From NCBI GenBank assembly GCA_019112735.1, contig DXIS01000008.1, forward strand, positions 37,485 to 101,484: a DNA stretch of 64,000 nucleotides, given 5' to 3'. This document shows, piece after piece, positions 27,546 to 35,975 of the stretch. Below the pieces are notes generated by a model, which was given only the letters and a program-made list of their open reading frames with translations, was not told the DNA's origin and did not search any database. Both the position numbers and the translations under genes were made by a program. Every line of letters begins with the position of its first letter. The first letter of the stretch is position 1. This DNA comes from Candidatus Mediterraneibacter guildfordensis. GTDB taxonomy: Bacteria > Bacillota > Clostridia > Lachnospirales > Lachnospiraceae.

Positions 27546-28346
27546 ATGCAGATGCAGAGTCAGGAGAAGGACATCCGGAATCTCGAAAAGCGTTTTGCTG
27601 AACTGTCAAGGACGGCATATCAGCGTGAGATCATTACATATACGGATTTCCTGAATTTGAACGAACAGAATATATTACATACGCTTCCGAAAGATATGCT
27701 GTATACGCAGTTCATATCTTTCGGCGGCTATGAAACGGCAGAGCGTCAGATGACGGCATTCATCCCTGAGGCTCTTTATTTGCGTTACGGGAAAAAAGAC
27801 CCTTTGCCGGAAGAGATCGGCTACCCCTTCTGTGCAGTGAGGATCTGTCCTGTAAACGCCCGGTTTTCCGAGCAGCTTACGCACCGGGATTATCTTGGGG
27901 CTGTGCTGAACCTCGGGGTGGAGCGTTCGCGTACAGGAGATATCATCCCGGATGAAAGGGAAGCGATGATCTTTGTTCATAACGATATTGCGGAGCTGAT
28001 CCTGAACGAACTGACCAGGATCCGCCACACATCTGTGAAAACGGAACGTGTGCCCCTTTGTGATATCCGCTATGTCCCGCGATACAATGAGATCCGCGGC
28101 ACGGTCGCTTCCGTCCGTCTGGACAGCCTTCTCGCCCTTGCATTCACGGGCTCGAGATCGAAGCTGTCCGGCCTTATCGAGGGGGCGAAAGTCTATGTGA
28201 ACGGACGACTCATCACAAGCAACGGCTATCAGCCTGAAGAAGGCGATATTATCTCCGTCCGGGGGATGGGAAAATTCCGGTACGACGGATGCACCGGCCG
28301 GAGCAGAAAGAACCGGCTGACGGTTGCTGTCAGCAAATACATTTAA
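27546..28346 (+). CDS. RNA-binding YlmH family (S4 domain) protein
   Basis: FGGYETAERQMTAFIP; S4-like LSGLIEGAKVYVNGRLITSNGYQPEEGDIISVRGMGKF; follows sepF. Confidence 0.92.
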   Translation: MQMQSQEKDIRNLEKRFAELSRTAYQREIITYTDFLNLNEQNILHTLPKDMLYTQFISFGGYETAERQMTAFIPEALYLRYGKKDPLPEEIGYPFCAVRICPVNARFSEQLTHRDYLGAVLNLGVERSRTGDIIPDEREAMIFVHNDIAELILNELTRIRHTSVKTERVPLCDIRYVPRYNEIRGTVASVRLDSLLALAFTGSRSKLSGLIEGAKVYVNGRLITSNGYQPEEGDIISVRGMGKFRYDGCTGRSRKNRLTVAVSKYI

Positions 28347-28365
28347 GATCAGACAGGATTAAAAA

Positions 28366-28902
28366 ATGACTCAGAACCAAACAGGTGAAAACAGGAATAA
28401 AACAGCACGAATATGGATCATTTCTCTGATCGCCGTGGCGGGGCTTCTCCTTGCAGATCAGTGGACAAAACATCTGGCGGTCCTTCATTTAAAGGGACAG
28501 TCTGCGGTTCCGCTGATCGACGGTGTGTTCCAGCTGAACTATATTGAGAACCGCGGCGCGGCGTTCGGGATCATGCAGGGCCGGCAGCTGTTTTTTGTTG
28601 TATGTACGGTTGTCATCACACTGGCCATCCTTTACCTCTGTGTGAAGATGCCTTATGAAGCAAAATATAATCCGCTACGATTCTGTGCGGTGCTGATCTG
28701 GTCCGGGGCGGCCGGAAATATGATCGACCGGCTCCGGCTGGATTATGTTGTGGATTTCTTTGATTTCTGCCTGATCGATTTCCCGGTTTTTAATGTGGCG
28801 GACTGTTATGTTGTTGTGGCGTGCATCTTGTTCGCCGTGCTCATCCTGTTTTATTACAGAGATGAGGAAGACTTTGATTTTCTGAAACGCAGGAGAGGAT
28901 AA
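28366..28902 (+). CDS. lspA: Lipoprotein signal peptidase (signal peptidase II)
   Basis: LADQWTKHLAV, LNYIENRGAAFGIMQ, GAAGNMIDRLRLDYVVDFFDF, FPVFNVADCYVV. Confidence 0.96.
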   Translation: MTQNQTGENRNKTARIWIISLIAVAGLLLADQWTKHLAVLHLKGQSAVPLIDGVFQLNYIENRGAAFGIMQGRQLFFVVCTVVITLAILYLCVKMPYEAKYNPLRFCAVLIWSGAAGNMIDRLRLDYVVDFFDFCLIDFPVFNVADCYVVVACILFAVLILFYYRDEEDFDFLKRRRG

Positions 28903-28909
28903 TACCGAT

Positions 28910-29821
28910 ATGGAAACGCTCACATTCAGAGCTGTACAGGACGGGGAGAGGATTGACAGATATTTAAGCGGATGTCTGGAGGACCTTTCCCGTTCTTATA
29001 TACAGAAACTTGTAAAAGACGGAAATATCCGTGTTGACGGGCGCATTGTCAAAGCTAATTACAAGCTGTCCGCCGGCGAGGAGATCCGCGTCCTTGTTCC
29101 CGATCCGGAAGTCCCGGACATCCGTCCGGAAAATATCCCGCTGGATATCCTTTATGAAGACGATGACATCCTTGTGGTCAATAAGCCGAAGGGAATGGTT
29201 GTCCATCCGGCGCCGGGACATTATGAGCATACGCTTGTCAATGCAGTTATGTATCACTGTGGGGAACGGCTGTCCGGCATCAACGGGGTCATGCGTCCCG
29301 GGATCGTGCACCGGATCGATATGGATACGACCGGATCGCTCCTCATCTGCAAGAATGACCAGGCGCACCGGATCCTAGCGGAACAGCTGAAGGAACATTC
29401 GATCACCCGGCGTTATCATGCGATCGTCCACGGGAACCTGAAGGACGATCATGGCACGGTAGATGCGCCCATCGGACGTCATCCCACGGATCGTAAGAAA
29501 ATGAGCACGAAAGCGCCCAATGCCCGCAGCGCTGTGACCCATTACAGCGTTCTGGAGCGGTTCGGGGATTATACGTATATTGAGTGCGAACTGGAGACCG
29601 GGCGGACGCATCAGATCCGCGTCCACATGTCGTCCATCGGACATCCGATCCTGGGAGATCCGGTATACGGTCCGGCCCGGTGTCCGTATAAGCTTCAGGG
29701 CCAGACGCTGCATGCGAAGATCCTGGGGATCACTCATCCTTCCACAGGGGCGTATATGGAGTTTGACGCGCCGCTTCCGGAGTATTTTGTGAAGCTTCTT
29801 GATGTGCTTCGGAAAAAATGA
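28910..29821 (+). CDS. RluA/RluD family 23S rRNA pseudouridine synthase
   Basis: S4 domain plus GIVHRIDMDTTGSLLICKNDQAH, YTYIECELETGRTHQIRVHM. Confidence 0.95.
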   Translation: METLTFRAVQDGERIDRYLSGCLEDLSRSYIQKLVKDGNIRVDGRIVKANYKLSAGEEIRVLVPDPEVPDIRPENIPLDILYEDDDILVVNKPKGMVVHPAPGHYEHTLVNAVMYHCGERLSGINGVMRPGIVHRIDMDTTGSLLICKNDQAHRILAEQLKEHSITRRYHAIVHGNLKDDHGTVDAPIGRHPTDRKKMSTKAPNARSAVTHYSVLERFGDYTYIECELETGRTHQIRVHMSSIGHPILGDPVYGPARCPYKLQGQTLHAKILGITHPSTGAYMEFDAPLPEYFVKLLDVLRKK

Positions 29822-29906
29822 ATTAATTTTCACGGAATCATTGTAATTGTATAAGCAATTCGTTATAATAATCATATGGTTTTTACGCAAAGGAGAGTGG
29901 CTTATA

Positions 29907-30554
29907 ATGAAGACAAATACGATCATTACAATCGGACGTGAATATGGAAGTGCAGGAAGGGAGATCGGTTATAAGGTTGCCGATGCGTTTGGCATCAAGT
30001 TGTATGACAAGGAAATGCTTTCCCGCGCCGCGAAGGAAAGCGGCATCTGTGAGGAGATCTTTGAGACTCATGATGAGAAACCGACGAACAGTTTCCTTTA
30101 TTCCCTTGTTATGGATACGTATTCCATGGGATATTCGGGAAATACGTATACAGACATGCCGATCAATCACAAAGTATTTCTGGCCCAGTTTGATGCGATC
30201 AAGAAGATCGCGGACGAAGGGCCGTGCATCCTGGTCGGACGCTGCGCGGACTATGCGCTGGAGTCTTACAAGAACGTGGTCAGCGTGTTTATCCACGCGG
30301 ATATGAGCGCCAGGATCCGCAGGATCGCAAGACTTTACGATCTGACGGATGCGAAGGCGAAAGAACGGATCGTTAAGACGGATAAGAGCCGCGCAAGTTA
30401 TTATAATTACTATACAAATAAAAAATGGTCCAATGCAGATAGCTACGAGCTGTGCCTGACCAGTTCAGAGCTCGGGATCGACGGGACCGCACAGGCGATC
30501 ATCAATTACGTACAGTTAAAAGAGAGCATCGCCCGTGACAAACGGATCATTTAA
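29907..30554 (+). CDS. Cytidylate kinase-like family protein; start ATG 29907
   Basis: TIITIGREYGSAGREIGYKVADAFGIKLYDKEML; AKERIVKTDKSRASYYNYYTNKKW. Confidence 0.9.
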   Translation: MKTNTIITIGREYGSAGREIGYKVADAFGIKLYDKEMLSRAAKESGICEEIFETHDEKPTNSFLYSLVMDTYSMGYSGNTYTDMPINHKVFLAQFDAIKKIADEGPCILVGRCADYALESYKNVVSVFIHADMSARIRRIARLYDLTDAKAKERIVKTDKSRASYYNYYTNKKWSNADSYELCLTSSELGIDGTAQAIINYVQLKESIARDKRII

Positions 30555-30564
30555 CAACAGGATC

Positions 30565-30600
30565 AAAAAATCTTCCGGTTTATTCCGGAAGATTTTTTTT
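30565..30600. terminator. Bidirectional terminator between cytidylate-kinase-like gene and ttcA
   Basis: AAAAAATCTTCCGG-TTTATT-CCGGAAGATTTTTTTT. Confidence 0.9.
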
Positions 30601-31350
30601 GCCTTTGCGCGGCGGATTCGGCACCCGGATGATCCGGTCCGGCCATCCGCTGATATTGCCGTTCAGGATCGCGTGGAACATGCGCTCACGGGCGCCCGGA
30701 TGCTCCAGGTTGATCTGCCGGAGAAGCTCCTTGGCATACTGGCGTTTGGTGTATCCGTCCACCGGGCATTTGCTTTTCACGACCGGCAGGTCGTATTTGT
30801 TTTTGAATCCGATCACATCCATCTCATCCACATACATGAGGGGACGGATCACAGTCAGGTCCATCCGGTCCAGGTAGGTGCGCGGGGAGAACGAGTGGAA
30901 CCGGCCTTCGAAGATCAGGGACAGAAGCATGGTCTCAATGATATCGTCCTTGTGATGGGCGTAAGCGACCTTATTGCAGCCCATTTCCTTGATCGCCTGA
31001 TTCAGCGCCCCTTTGCGCATTTTAGCGCACAGGGAGCAGGGATTGGACTCTTTCCGTATGTTAAAAAGGATGTCGTATATATCGGATTTTACGATCTTAT
31101 AGGGGACATCCAGTTCCCGGCACAGTTCCCGGATCCCGGTCAGGTCAAAATCCTCGAAGCCCAGGTCCACGGTGATGGCGCTGAGCTCAAAATGCTTCGG
31201 GTAGAATCTTCTGAGGCCGTGGAGGGCGTACAGAAGGGTCAGACTGTCTTTTCCGCCGGATATGCCGACCGCGATATGGTCGCCTTCCTGTATCATTTCA
31301 TATTCATCCACGGCTTTCCGTGTATAACTGAGTAATCGCTGCAGCTGCAT
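30580..31350 (-). CDS. tRNA 2-thiocytidine biosynthesis TtcA family ATPase
   Basis: IAVGISGGKDSLTLLYAL PP-loop motif; NPCSLCAKMRKGAL; GCNKVAYAHHKDDIIETMLL. Confidence 0.93.
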   Translation of the reverse strand: MQLQRLLSYTRKAVDEYEMIQEGDHIAVGISGGKDSLTLLYALHGLRRFYPKHFELSAITVDLGFEDFDLTGIRELCRELDVPYKIVKSDIYDILFNIRKESNPCSLCAKMRKGALNQAIKEMGCNKVAYAHHKDDIIETMLLSLIFEGRFHSFSPRTYLDRMDLTVIRPLMYVDEMDVIGFKNKYDLPVVKSKCPVDGYTKRQYAKELLRQINLEHPGARERMFHAILNGNISGWPDRIIRVPNPPRKGKKNLPE

Positions 31351-31394
31351 GTTTATAAATTCCTTTCGTATTTTATGGTTTTTCAGTCTTATTT

Positions 31395-32471
31395 CTATAC
31401 TTCCCGCAGTTTTACCGCGCCGGCGGCCTTCCTCCGCCGGTTTTCATCGATGGCGGCATAATGCTTTTTCGTTGTATTGACATCCTTATGGCCCAGGACA
31501 TCCGCCACCAGGTAGATATCGCCGGTTTCCCGGTACAGGGCCGTGCCGTAGGTGCTCCGGAGCTTGTGGGGGGTGATCTTTTTATTCGGCGTCACTTCAC
31601 GGGCGTATTTTTTGACCATGTTTTCGACCGCCTGTACGCCCATGCGTTTCCGCTGGGTAGAGAGGAAAAGGGCGTTCTCATGGCCTGGGAGCGGGAGAGT
31701 GGCCTTCCTCGTCGTGTACATATAGGTTTTCAGCGCTTCAGCCACTTCGTCGCCGAAGTATACAACCATTTCGTTTCCGCCTTTGCGCGTGACTTTGATG
31801 CCGTTGTTTTTAAAGTCTACGTCCTGCAGGTCAAGGCCGACACATTCCGAAACTCGGATGCCGGTGCCCAGAAGAAGGGTCAGGATGGCCAGGTCCCGGT
31901 TCTTTGTTTTCTCATAATAAGCCTTTCGCTGGCCGGTCAGATGATCCGCGCCGTGATCCACATAGTCCAGAAGCTTCGCAACCTCATCGGTATCAAGCCG
32001 GATGATGGCTTTTTCATGGAGTTTCGGCATATCCACGAGCAGCGTCGGATTTTTGGAGATGGCCTGGCGTTTGTAATAATATCCATAGAAACTCCTTAAC
32101 GCCGACATTTTGCGCGCAAGCCCTTTTTCGGTGTTTGTGATCTGCTTTTTATCATCATTTTCATAGACCTTCAGGTATTCCTGGTATTCCTCGATATCGA
32201 CGGGCTCCAGACGCTCCAGATCCTGAAGGGTGAACTGATCGATGGAATAATCCTTATAGAGCGGATTATTTTCCATTAAAAAATGAAAGAAAACGCGGAT
32301 GTCATACGCATACGAGATCCGTGTCCTTGCGGATGTCGTCGGCTCAACGGCGCGGAAATAATCCCGTGCGAATGCCGGCAGCGTCTTCAGGATCGATCGC
32401 AGACGCAATGTATTGTCTACATATTTTTGTTCGTGATACGTTTTTGTATCTTTCTGATTTGTTGATTCCAT
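31395..32471 (-). CDS. Tyrosine recombinase, XerC/XerD-like; start most likely 32471 (ORF extends to 32498)
   Basis: LLLGTGIRVSECVGLDLQDVDF; ITPHKLRSTYGTALYRETGDIYLVADVLGHKDVNTTKKHYAAI (R-HxxR-H-Y catalytic set). Confidence 0.9.
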   Translation of the reverse strand: MESTNQKDTKTYHEQKYVDNTLRLRSILKTLPAFARDYFRAVEPTTSARTRISYAYDIRVFFHFLMENNPLYKDYSIDQFTLQDLERLEPVDIEEYQEYLKVYENDDKKQITNTEKGLARKMSALRSFYGYYYKRQAISKNPTLLVDMPKLHEKAIIRLDTDEVAKLLDYVDHGADHLTGQRKAYYEKTKNRDLAILTLLLGTGIRVSECVGLDLQDVDFKNNGIKVTRKGGNEMVVYFGDEVAEALKTYMYTTRKATLPLPGHENALFLSTQRKRMGVQAVENMVKKYAREVTPNKKITPHKLRSTYGTALYRETGDIYLVADVLGHKDVNTTKKHYAAIDENRRRKAAGAVKLREV

Positions 32472-32541
32472 ATTATTATTTATAACCCCTTTAAACATGA
32501 ATTTGCCGTTGTTAATGGCGGTTACGCCGGACCACCTGTAT

Positions 32542-32570
32542 ATTATAGCGGAAACCTTTGTTTTTGTCTA
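32542..32570 (-). promoter_or_regulatory. Sigma-A-like promoter for the Xer-type recombinase (TAGACA-17-TATAAT)
   Basis: Minus strand TAGACA (32565-32570) and TATAAT (32542-32547), 17 bp spacer. Confidence 0.55.
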
Positions 32571-32754
32571 TATCTTTTGGAAAAATCAGTATTTGTCGTA
32601 TAGATTGAAATATATAAAGGAGAGCCGGTACAGCTGCTGTTCCGCGGATGTCCGGGAATAACGGCCGTACCGGCTTTTAATGGGGTTAATATATCAATAC
32701 ATAGGGATGTATATTGATACCTGAATATAAAGTATACAGATTACATATCACAGA

Positions 32755-33096
32755 TTACATATTGTAGGCAACGATCAGATGCCGGCCGCTCTGGATGTCA
32801 TCTGATCCCAGCCGGTTCATGTCTTTAAGGACCTGAACGTATTCAGCGGTCGATCCGCAGTCCGCCGGCTTTGTCTGTTTGGCGATATCCCACAGCGTGT
32901 CGCCTTTACGGATCTCAATGCTTTTATAATATGTATGCGTGTTATGATCTGATAAGCCCTGTGCAGATACAAGAAATGCACTTCCGGATACACAGATGAT
33001 CAATGCACAGATGAATCCGGTGAATAACCTTTTTGCACGTTTTGCTCTTTTTGATAATTTCCTACGCTGTGTTGTTCTGGATGATCTTCTGTTCAT
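32755..33096 (-). CDS. LysM-domain small membrane-anchored protein, YneA-like candidate SOS cell-division inhibitor
   Basis: Basic N-terminus, TM, then LysM YYKSIEIRKGDTLWDIAKQ; divergent from lexA as yneA is in Bacillus. Confidence 0.85.
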   Translation of the reverse strand: MNRRSSRTTQRRKLSKRAKRAKRLFTGFICALIICVSGSAFLVSAQGLSDHNTHTYYKSIEIRKGDTLWDIAKQTKPADCGSTAEYVQVLKDMNRLGSDDIQSGRHLIVAYNM

Positions 33097-33184
33097 AGTA
33101 ATACGCTCCTTTTTTAGTAAAAATCCATCCGGACCGACCGGACAAAACTGAAAAATGAAATTGTATACATGTATAATGTGATTC

Positions 33185-33284
33185 GAATAAATGTTTGCGG
33201 AACAGATGTTCTATATTTGAGATTATATAACCAGAACAGATGTTTGTCAATATAAAATCGAACATATTTTCGTAACGAATGTTT
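33185..33284. promoter_or_regulatory. LexA operator cluster between yneA-like gene and lexA
   Basis: GAATAAATGTTT (33185-33196), GAACAGATGTTC (33200-33211), GAACAGATGTTT (33234-33245), CGAACATATTTTCG (33259-33272), TAACGAATGTTT (33273-33284), resembling the Gram-positive CGAACnnnnGTTCG box. Confidence 0.85.
33222..33250 (-). promoter_or_regulatory. Consensus sigma-A promoter for the yneA-like gene (TTGACA-17-TATAAT)
   Basis: Minus strand TTGACA (33245-33250), TATAAT (33222-33227), 17 bp spacer containing a LexA-like box. Confidence 0.8.
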
Positions 33285-33311
33285 GCTTTTTCATATGCGC
33301 TGTGCTATTAT
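33283..33311 (+). promoter_or_regulatory. Sigma-A-like promoter for lexA (TTGCTT-17-TATTAT, extended TG)
   Basis: TTGCTT 33283-33288, TATTAT 33306-33311, TG at 33303-33304. Confidence 0.6.
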
Positions 33312-33356
33312 ACTCCTATAAAGCACTTAAAGAGGAAGGAAATACGGGTTTTTATC

Positions 33357-33974
33357 ATGTCAAAGGGAAAAATTAGTAAAAAACAAGAGGAAATTCTGGA
33401 ATATATCAAGATGCAGATCCTTGAACGCGGATTCCCGCCGGCTGTGCGTGAGATCTGCGAAGCGGTCAATCTGAAGTCCACGTCTTCTGTACACTCTCAT
33501 CTTGAGACGCTTGAGAAGAACGGATATATCAGAAGGGATCCTACAAAGCCCAGAGCCATTGAGATCCTGGATGACAGCTTCAACCTCACACGGCGTGAGA
33601 TGGTGAATGTTCCGATCGTCGGTCAGGTGGCTGCCGGACAGCCGATCCTGGCGCAGGAAAATATCGAGGACTACTTCCCTATCCCGGTTGAGCATATGCC
33701 GAATAAGCAGACATTCATGTTGAAAGTTAAAGGTGAAAGCATGATCAATGCAGGGATCCTTGACGGGGATATGGTGCTTGTCCAGGAAGAACATACGGCT
33801 TCCAACGGAGATATGGTCGTTGCGCTTGTGGATGACAGCGCTACGGTAAAGACTTTTTATAAAGAGGAAGGCGTTTACCGCCTTCAGCCGGAGAATGATT
33901 TCATGGATCCGATCATTGTAAAGGACGTCTCCATTCTCGGCAAAGTGATCGGTGTGATCCGTCTGTTCAGATAA
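33357..33974 (+). CDS. lexA: SOS repressor LexA; start ATG 33357
   Basis: [97 protein letters not shown]. Confidence 0.98.
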   Translation: MSKGKISKKQEEILEYIKMQILERGFPPAVREICEAVNLKSTSSVHSHLETLEKNGYIRRDPTKPRAIEILDDSFNLTRREMVNVPIVGQVAAGQPILAQENIEDYFPIPVEHMPNKQTFMLKVKGESMINAGILDGDMVLVQEEHTASNGDMVVALVDDSATVKTFYKEEGVYRLQPENDFMDPIIVKDVSILGKVIGVIRLFR

Positions 33975-33978
33975 GATC

Positions 33979-34019
33979 AAAACCTGCCGGAAGATTTTAT
34001 TCTTCCGGCAGGTTTTTTA
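33979..34019. terminator. Bidirectional terminator between lexA and rsfS
   Basis: AAAACCTGCCGGAAGA-TTTTAT-TCTTCCGGCAGGTTTTTTA. Confidence 0.92.
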
Positions 34020-34036
34020 ATGCCATAATTTATTTA

Positions 34037-34393
34037 TTATTCTGCAAGCTGTTCCGGAGCGATATCCTTTCCGTCTTTCCAGATCCTCTCCAGATCGTAG
34101 AAAAGGCGGTTTTCTTTATCGAATACATGGACGATGATATCGCCGAAATCAAGCAGGATCCAGCTGGCGCCGGAACGGCCCTCACGCTGTTTTAAATGAT
34201 ATCCTGCTTTGTGGAGTTCTTCTTCCACATTGTCTACCAGCGCGCTGATCTGGCTTTCGCTGTTACCGCTGGCGATGATGAAATAATCTGCAAGCACGGA
34301 GACGCCTGTGATGTCAATGATCTTGATGTCTTCGCCCTTTTTATCGCTGAGCGCCTGCCAGGCAATGCGTGCCATTTCTTTTGGCTGATTCAT
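34037..34393 (-). CDS. rsfS: Ribosome silencing factor
   Basis: DIKIIDITGVSVLADYFIIASGNSESQISALVDNVEEEL; GRSGASWILLDFGDIIVHVFDKENRLFYDLERIW. Confidence 0.96.
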   Translation of the reverse strand: MNQPKEMARIAWQALSDKKGEDIKIIDITGVSVLADYFIIASGNSESQISALVDNVEEELHKAGYHLKQREGRSGASWILLDFGDIIVHVFDKENRLFYDLERIWKDGKDIAPEQLAE

Positions 34394-34417
34394 ATGCGTA
34401 TCTCCTTTTTGAATCTG

Positions 34418-34981
34418 TTATTTATAGTATTCACATGTGCTGACGGTCATGGGATCCACTGCTCTTCCGCCGTCTTTCAGGTAGCGTACGGTCCGCTGTG
34501 CGGACAGATATACGGCGCGGTTGATATCCTGAAATACCAGTCCGCGTATTTCCTGCAGCCCGGGGATGATCTTCCGGTTCGGCTCGATATAATCCGCGAT
34601 GTAGATGATCTTCTCAAGCATGGTCATCCCGGGACGCCCGGTCGTATGGTACTTGATGGCGTCCAGGATATCCGGATCCTTGATCTTATATTTGTGGCTG
34701 GCCAGGTATGCGCCAAGCTTTGCATGGATCAGCGCAGGCATCTCCAGCTCGGACTCGGTCAGTTCGATGCCGTGCTTCCTGCACAGGACGATCTGGTCTT
34801 CTGAAGAACAGTATTTTGCACAGTCGTGAAGCAGTCCGGCCGTGAGCGCCTTCTCCACATCCTCGCCGTGGCACATGGCCAGTGAGGCTGCGGTGTACAT
34901 TACGCCGATGGTGTGCTCGAAACGGTCCTTTTTCAGCTTTTTGGACAGTTTTTTGCGTATCTCAAGCAGTTCCTCTGTCAT
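34418..34981 (-). CDS. yqeK: YqeK-type HD-domain bis(5'-nucleosyl)-tetraphosphatase; start 34981
   Basis: FEHTIGVMYTAASLAMCHGEDVEKALTAGLLHDCAKY HD motif; downstream of nadD. Confidence 0.92.
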   Translation of the reverse strand: MTEELLEIRKKLSKKLKKDRFEHTIGVMYTAASLAMCHGEDVEKALTAGLLHDCAKYCSSEDQIVLCRKHGIELTESELEMPALIHAKLGAYLASHKYKIKDPDILDAIKYHTTGRPGMTMLEKIIYIADYIEPNRKIIPGLQEIRGLVFQDINRAVYLSAQRTVRYLKDGGRAVDPMTVSTCEYYK

Positions 34982-35631
34982 GGTTCCTCTCTCCTTCCGG
35001 TGCGTCCGGCCGGACATACGGTGCGGTCCGTGCCGTAAAGATGATTCTCCTGTATATATCCGGCCACGATGTCGGGCACCATATAACGGATGCTCCGGCC
35101 TTTTTCCGCCCGTTCCCGTATCGTTGTCGAGGAGATCTCAACGAGCGGGGCCTGAAGGAGCCGGATGTCCGAACCGTATTTCCCGTTCAGATAGCGGATC
35201 TGTTCTTTCATGCTTTTGGCATCCTTGTCGTCGCGCATGGCCGCAAGGATCGTGCATGAAGGGAAGATCTCCCGGAAGTTCTTCCACTGTTCGATGGAGA
35301 ACAGGGAGTCCGCCCCCAGGATAAAATAAAACTCGTGATCTGGATAGAGCCCGCGGAGCGCCTTCATTGTGCTGAAGGTATAGGAATGCTTCTGTGCCGA
35401 GGCCTCATAGAGATTCACCCGGAAGTACGGGATATCCTCTGTGGCAAGGCGCACCATCTCGATGCGGTCCGCCAGAGATACTCCGCTTTCATCGGTCGAC
35501 TTATGAGGCGGATTCCCGTTTGGCAGGAACCAGACCTCGTCAAGGCTGAAATTTTCATAGGCGAATTCGCCGAGGAGCAGATGCCCGATATGGATCGGGT
35601 CAAATGTGCCTCCCATGATACCGATCTTCAT
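34978..35631 (-). CDS. nadD: Nicotinate-nucleotide adenylyltransferase; start 35631
   Basis: MKIGIMGGTFDPIHIGHLLLGEFAYENFSLDEVWFLPNGNPPHK; ISSTTIRERAEKGRSIRYMVPDIVAGYI. Confidence 0.96.
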   Translation of the reverse strand: MKIGIMGGTFDPIHIGHLLLGEFAYENFSLDEVWFLPNGNPPHKSTDESGVSLADRIEMVRLATEDIPYFRVNLYEASAQKHSYTFSTMKALRGLYPDHEFYFILGADSLFSIEQWKNFREIFPSCTILAAMRDDKDAKSMKEQIRYLNGKYGSDIRLLQAPLVEISSTTIRERAEKGRSIRYMVPDIVAGYIQENHLYGTDRTVCPAGRTGRREEP

Positions 35632-35650
35632 TGTAAACTCCATTCTGCCC

Positions 35651-35944
35651 TCAGAGCGGGAGCATGATCTTCTTCCGGTCATCCTTTCCCTCGCGGTAGA
35701 GGACGATCTTTTTGCCGATCACCTGGACGACCTGTGAGCGGGTGCGTTCTGCGATGATCTCCGCCAGTTCCCGGGGATCATCCGCGCAGTTGTTAAGGAC
35801 GCTGATCTTAATGAGCTCGCGCGCGGCAAGCGCCTCCGAGATCGCTTCGGTCAGGCCGGGCGTCATGCTCGACTTCCCGACCTGGAAGATCGGATCCATC
35901 GTCATGGCCAGGCTTTTTAAATAAGCTCTCTGTTTGGTTGTCAT
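35651..35944 (-). CDS. yhbY: YhbY family ribosome assembly RNA-binding protein
   Basis: MTTKQRAYLKSLAMTMDPIFQVGKSSMTPGLTEAISEALAARELIKISVLNNC. Confidence 0.94.
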   Translation of the reverse strand: MTTKQRAYLKSLAMTMDPIFQVGKSSMTPGLTEAISEALAARELIKISVLNNCADDPRELAEIIAERTRSQVVQVIGKKIVLYREGKDDRKKIMLPL

Positions 35945-35975
35945 AGTTCTCTCCTTCTGTTAAGGTTCATAGTTC

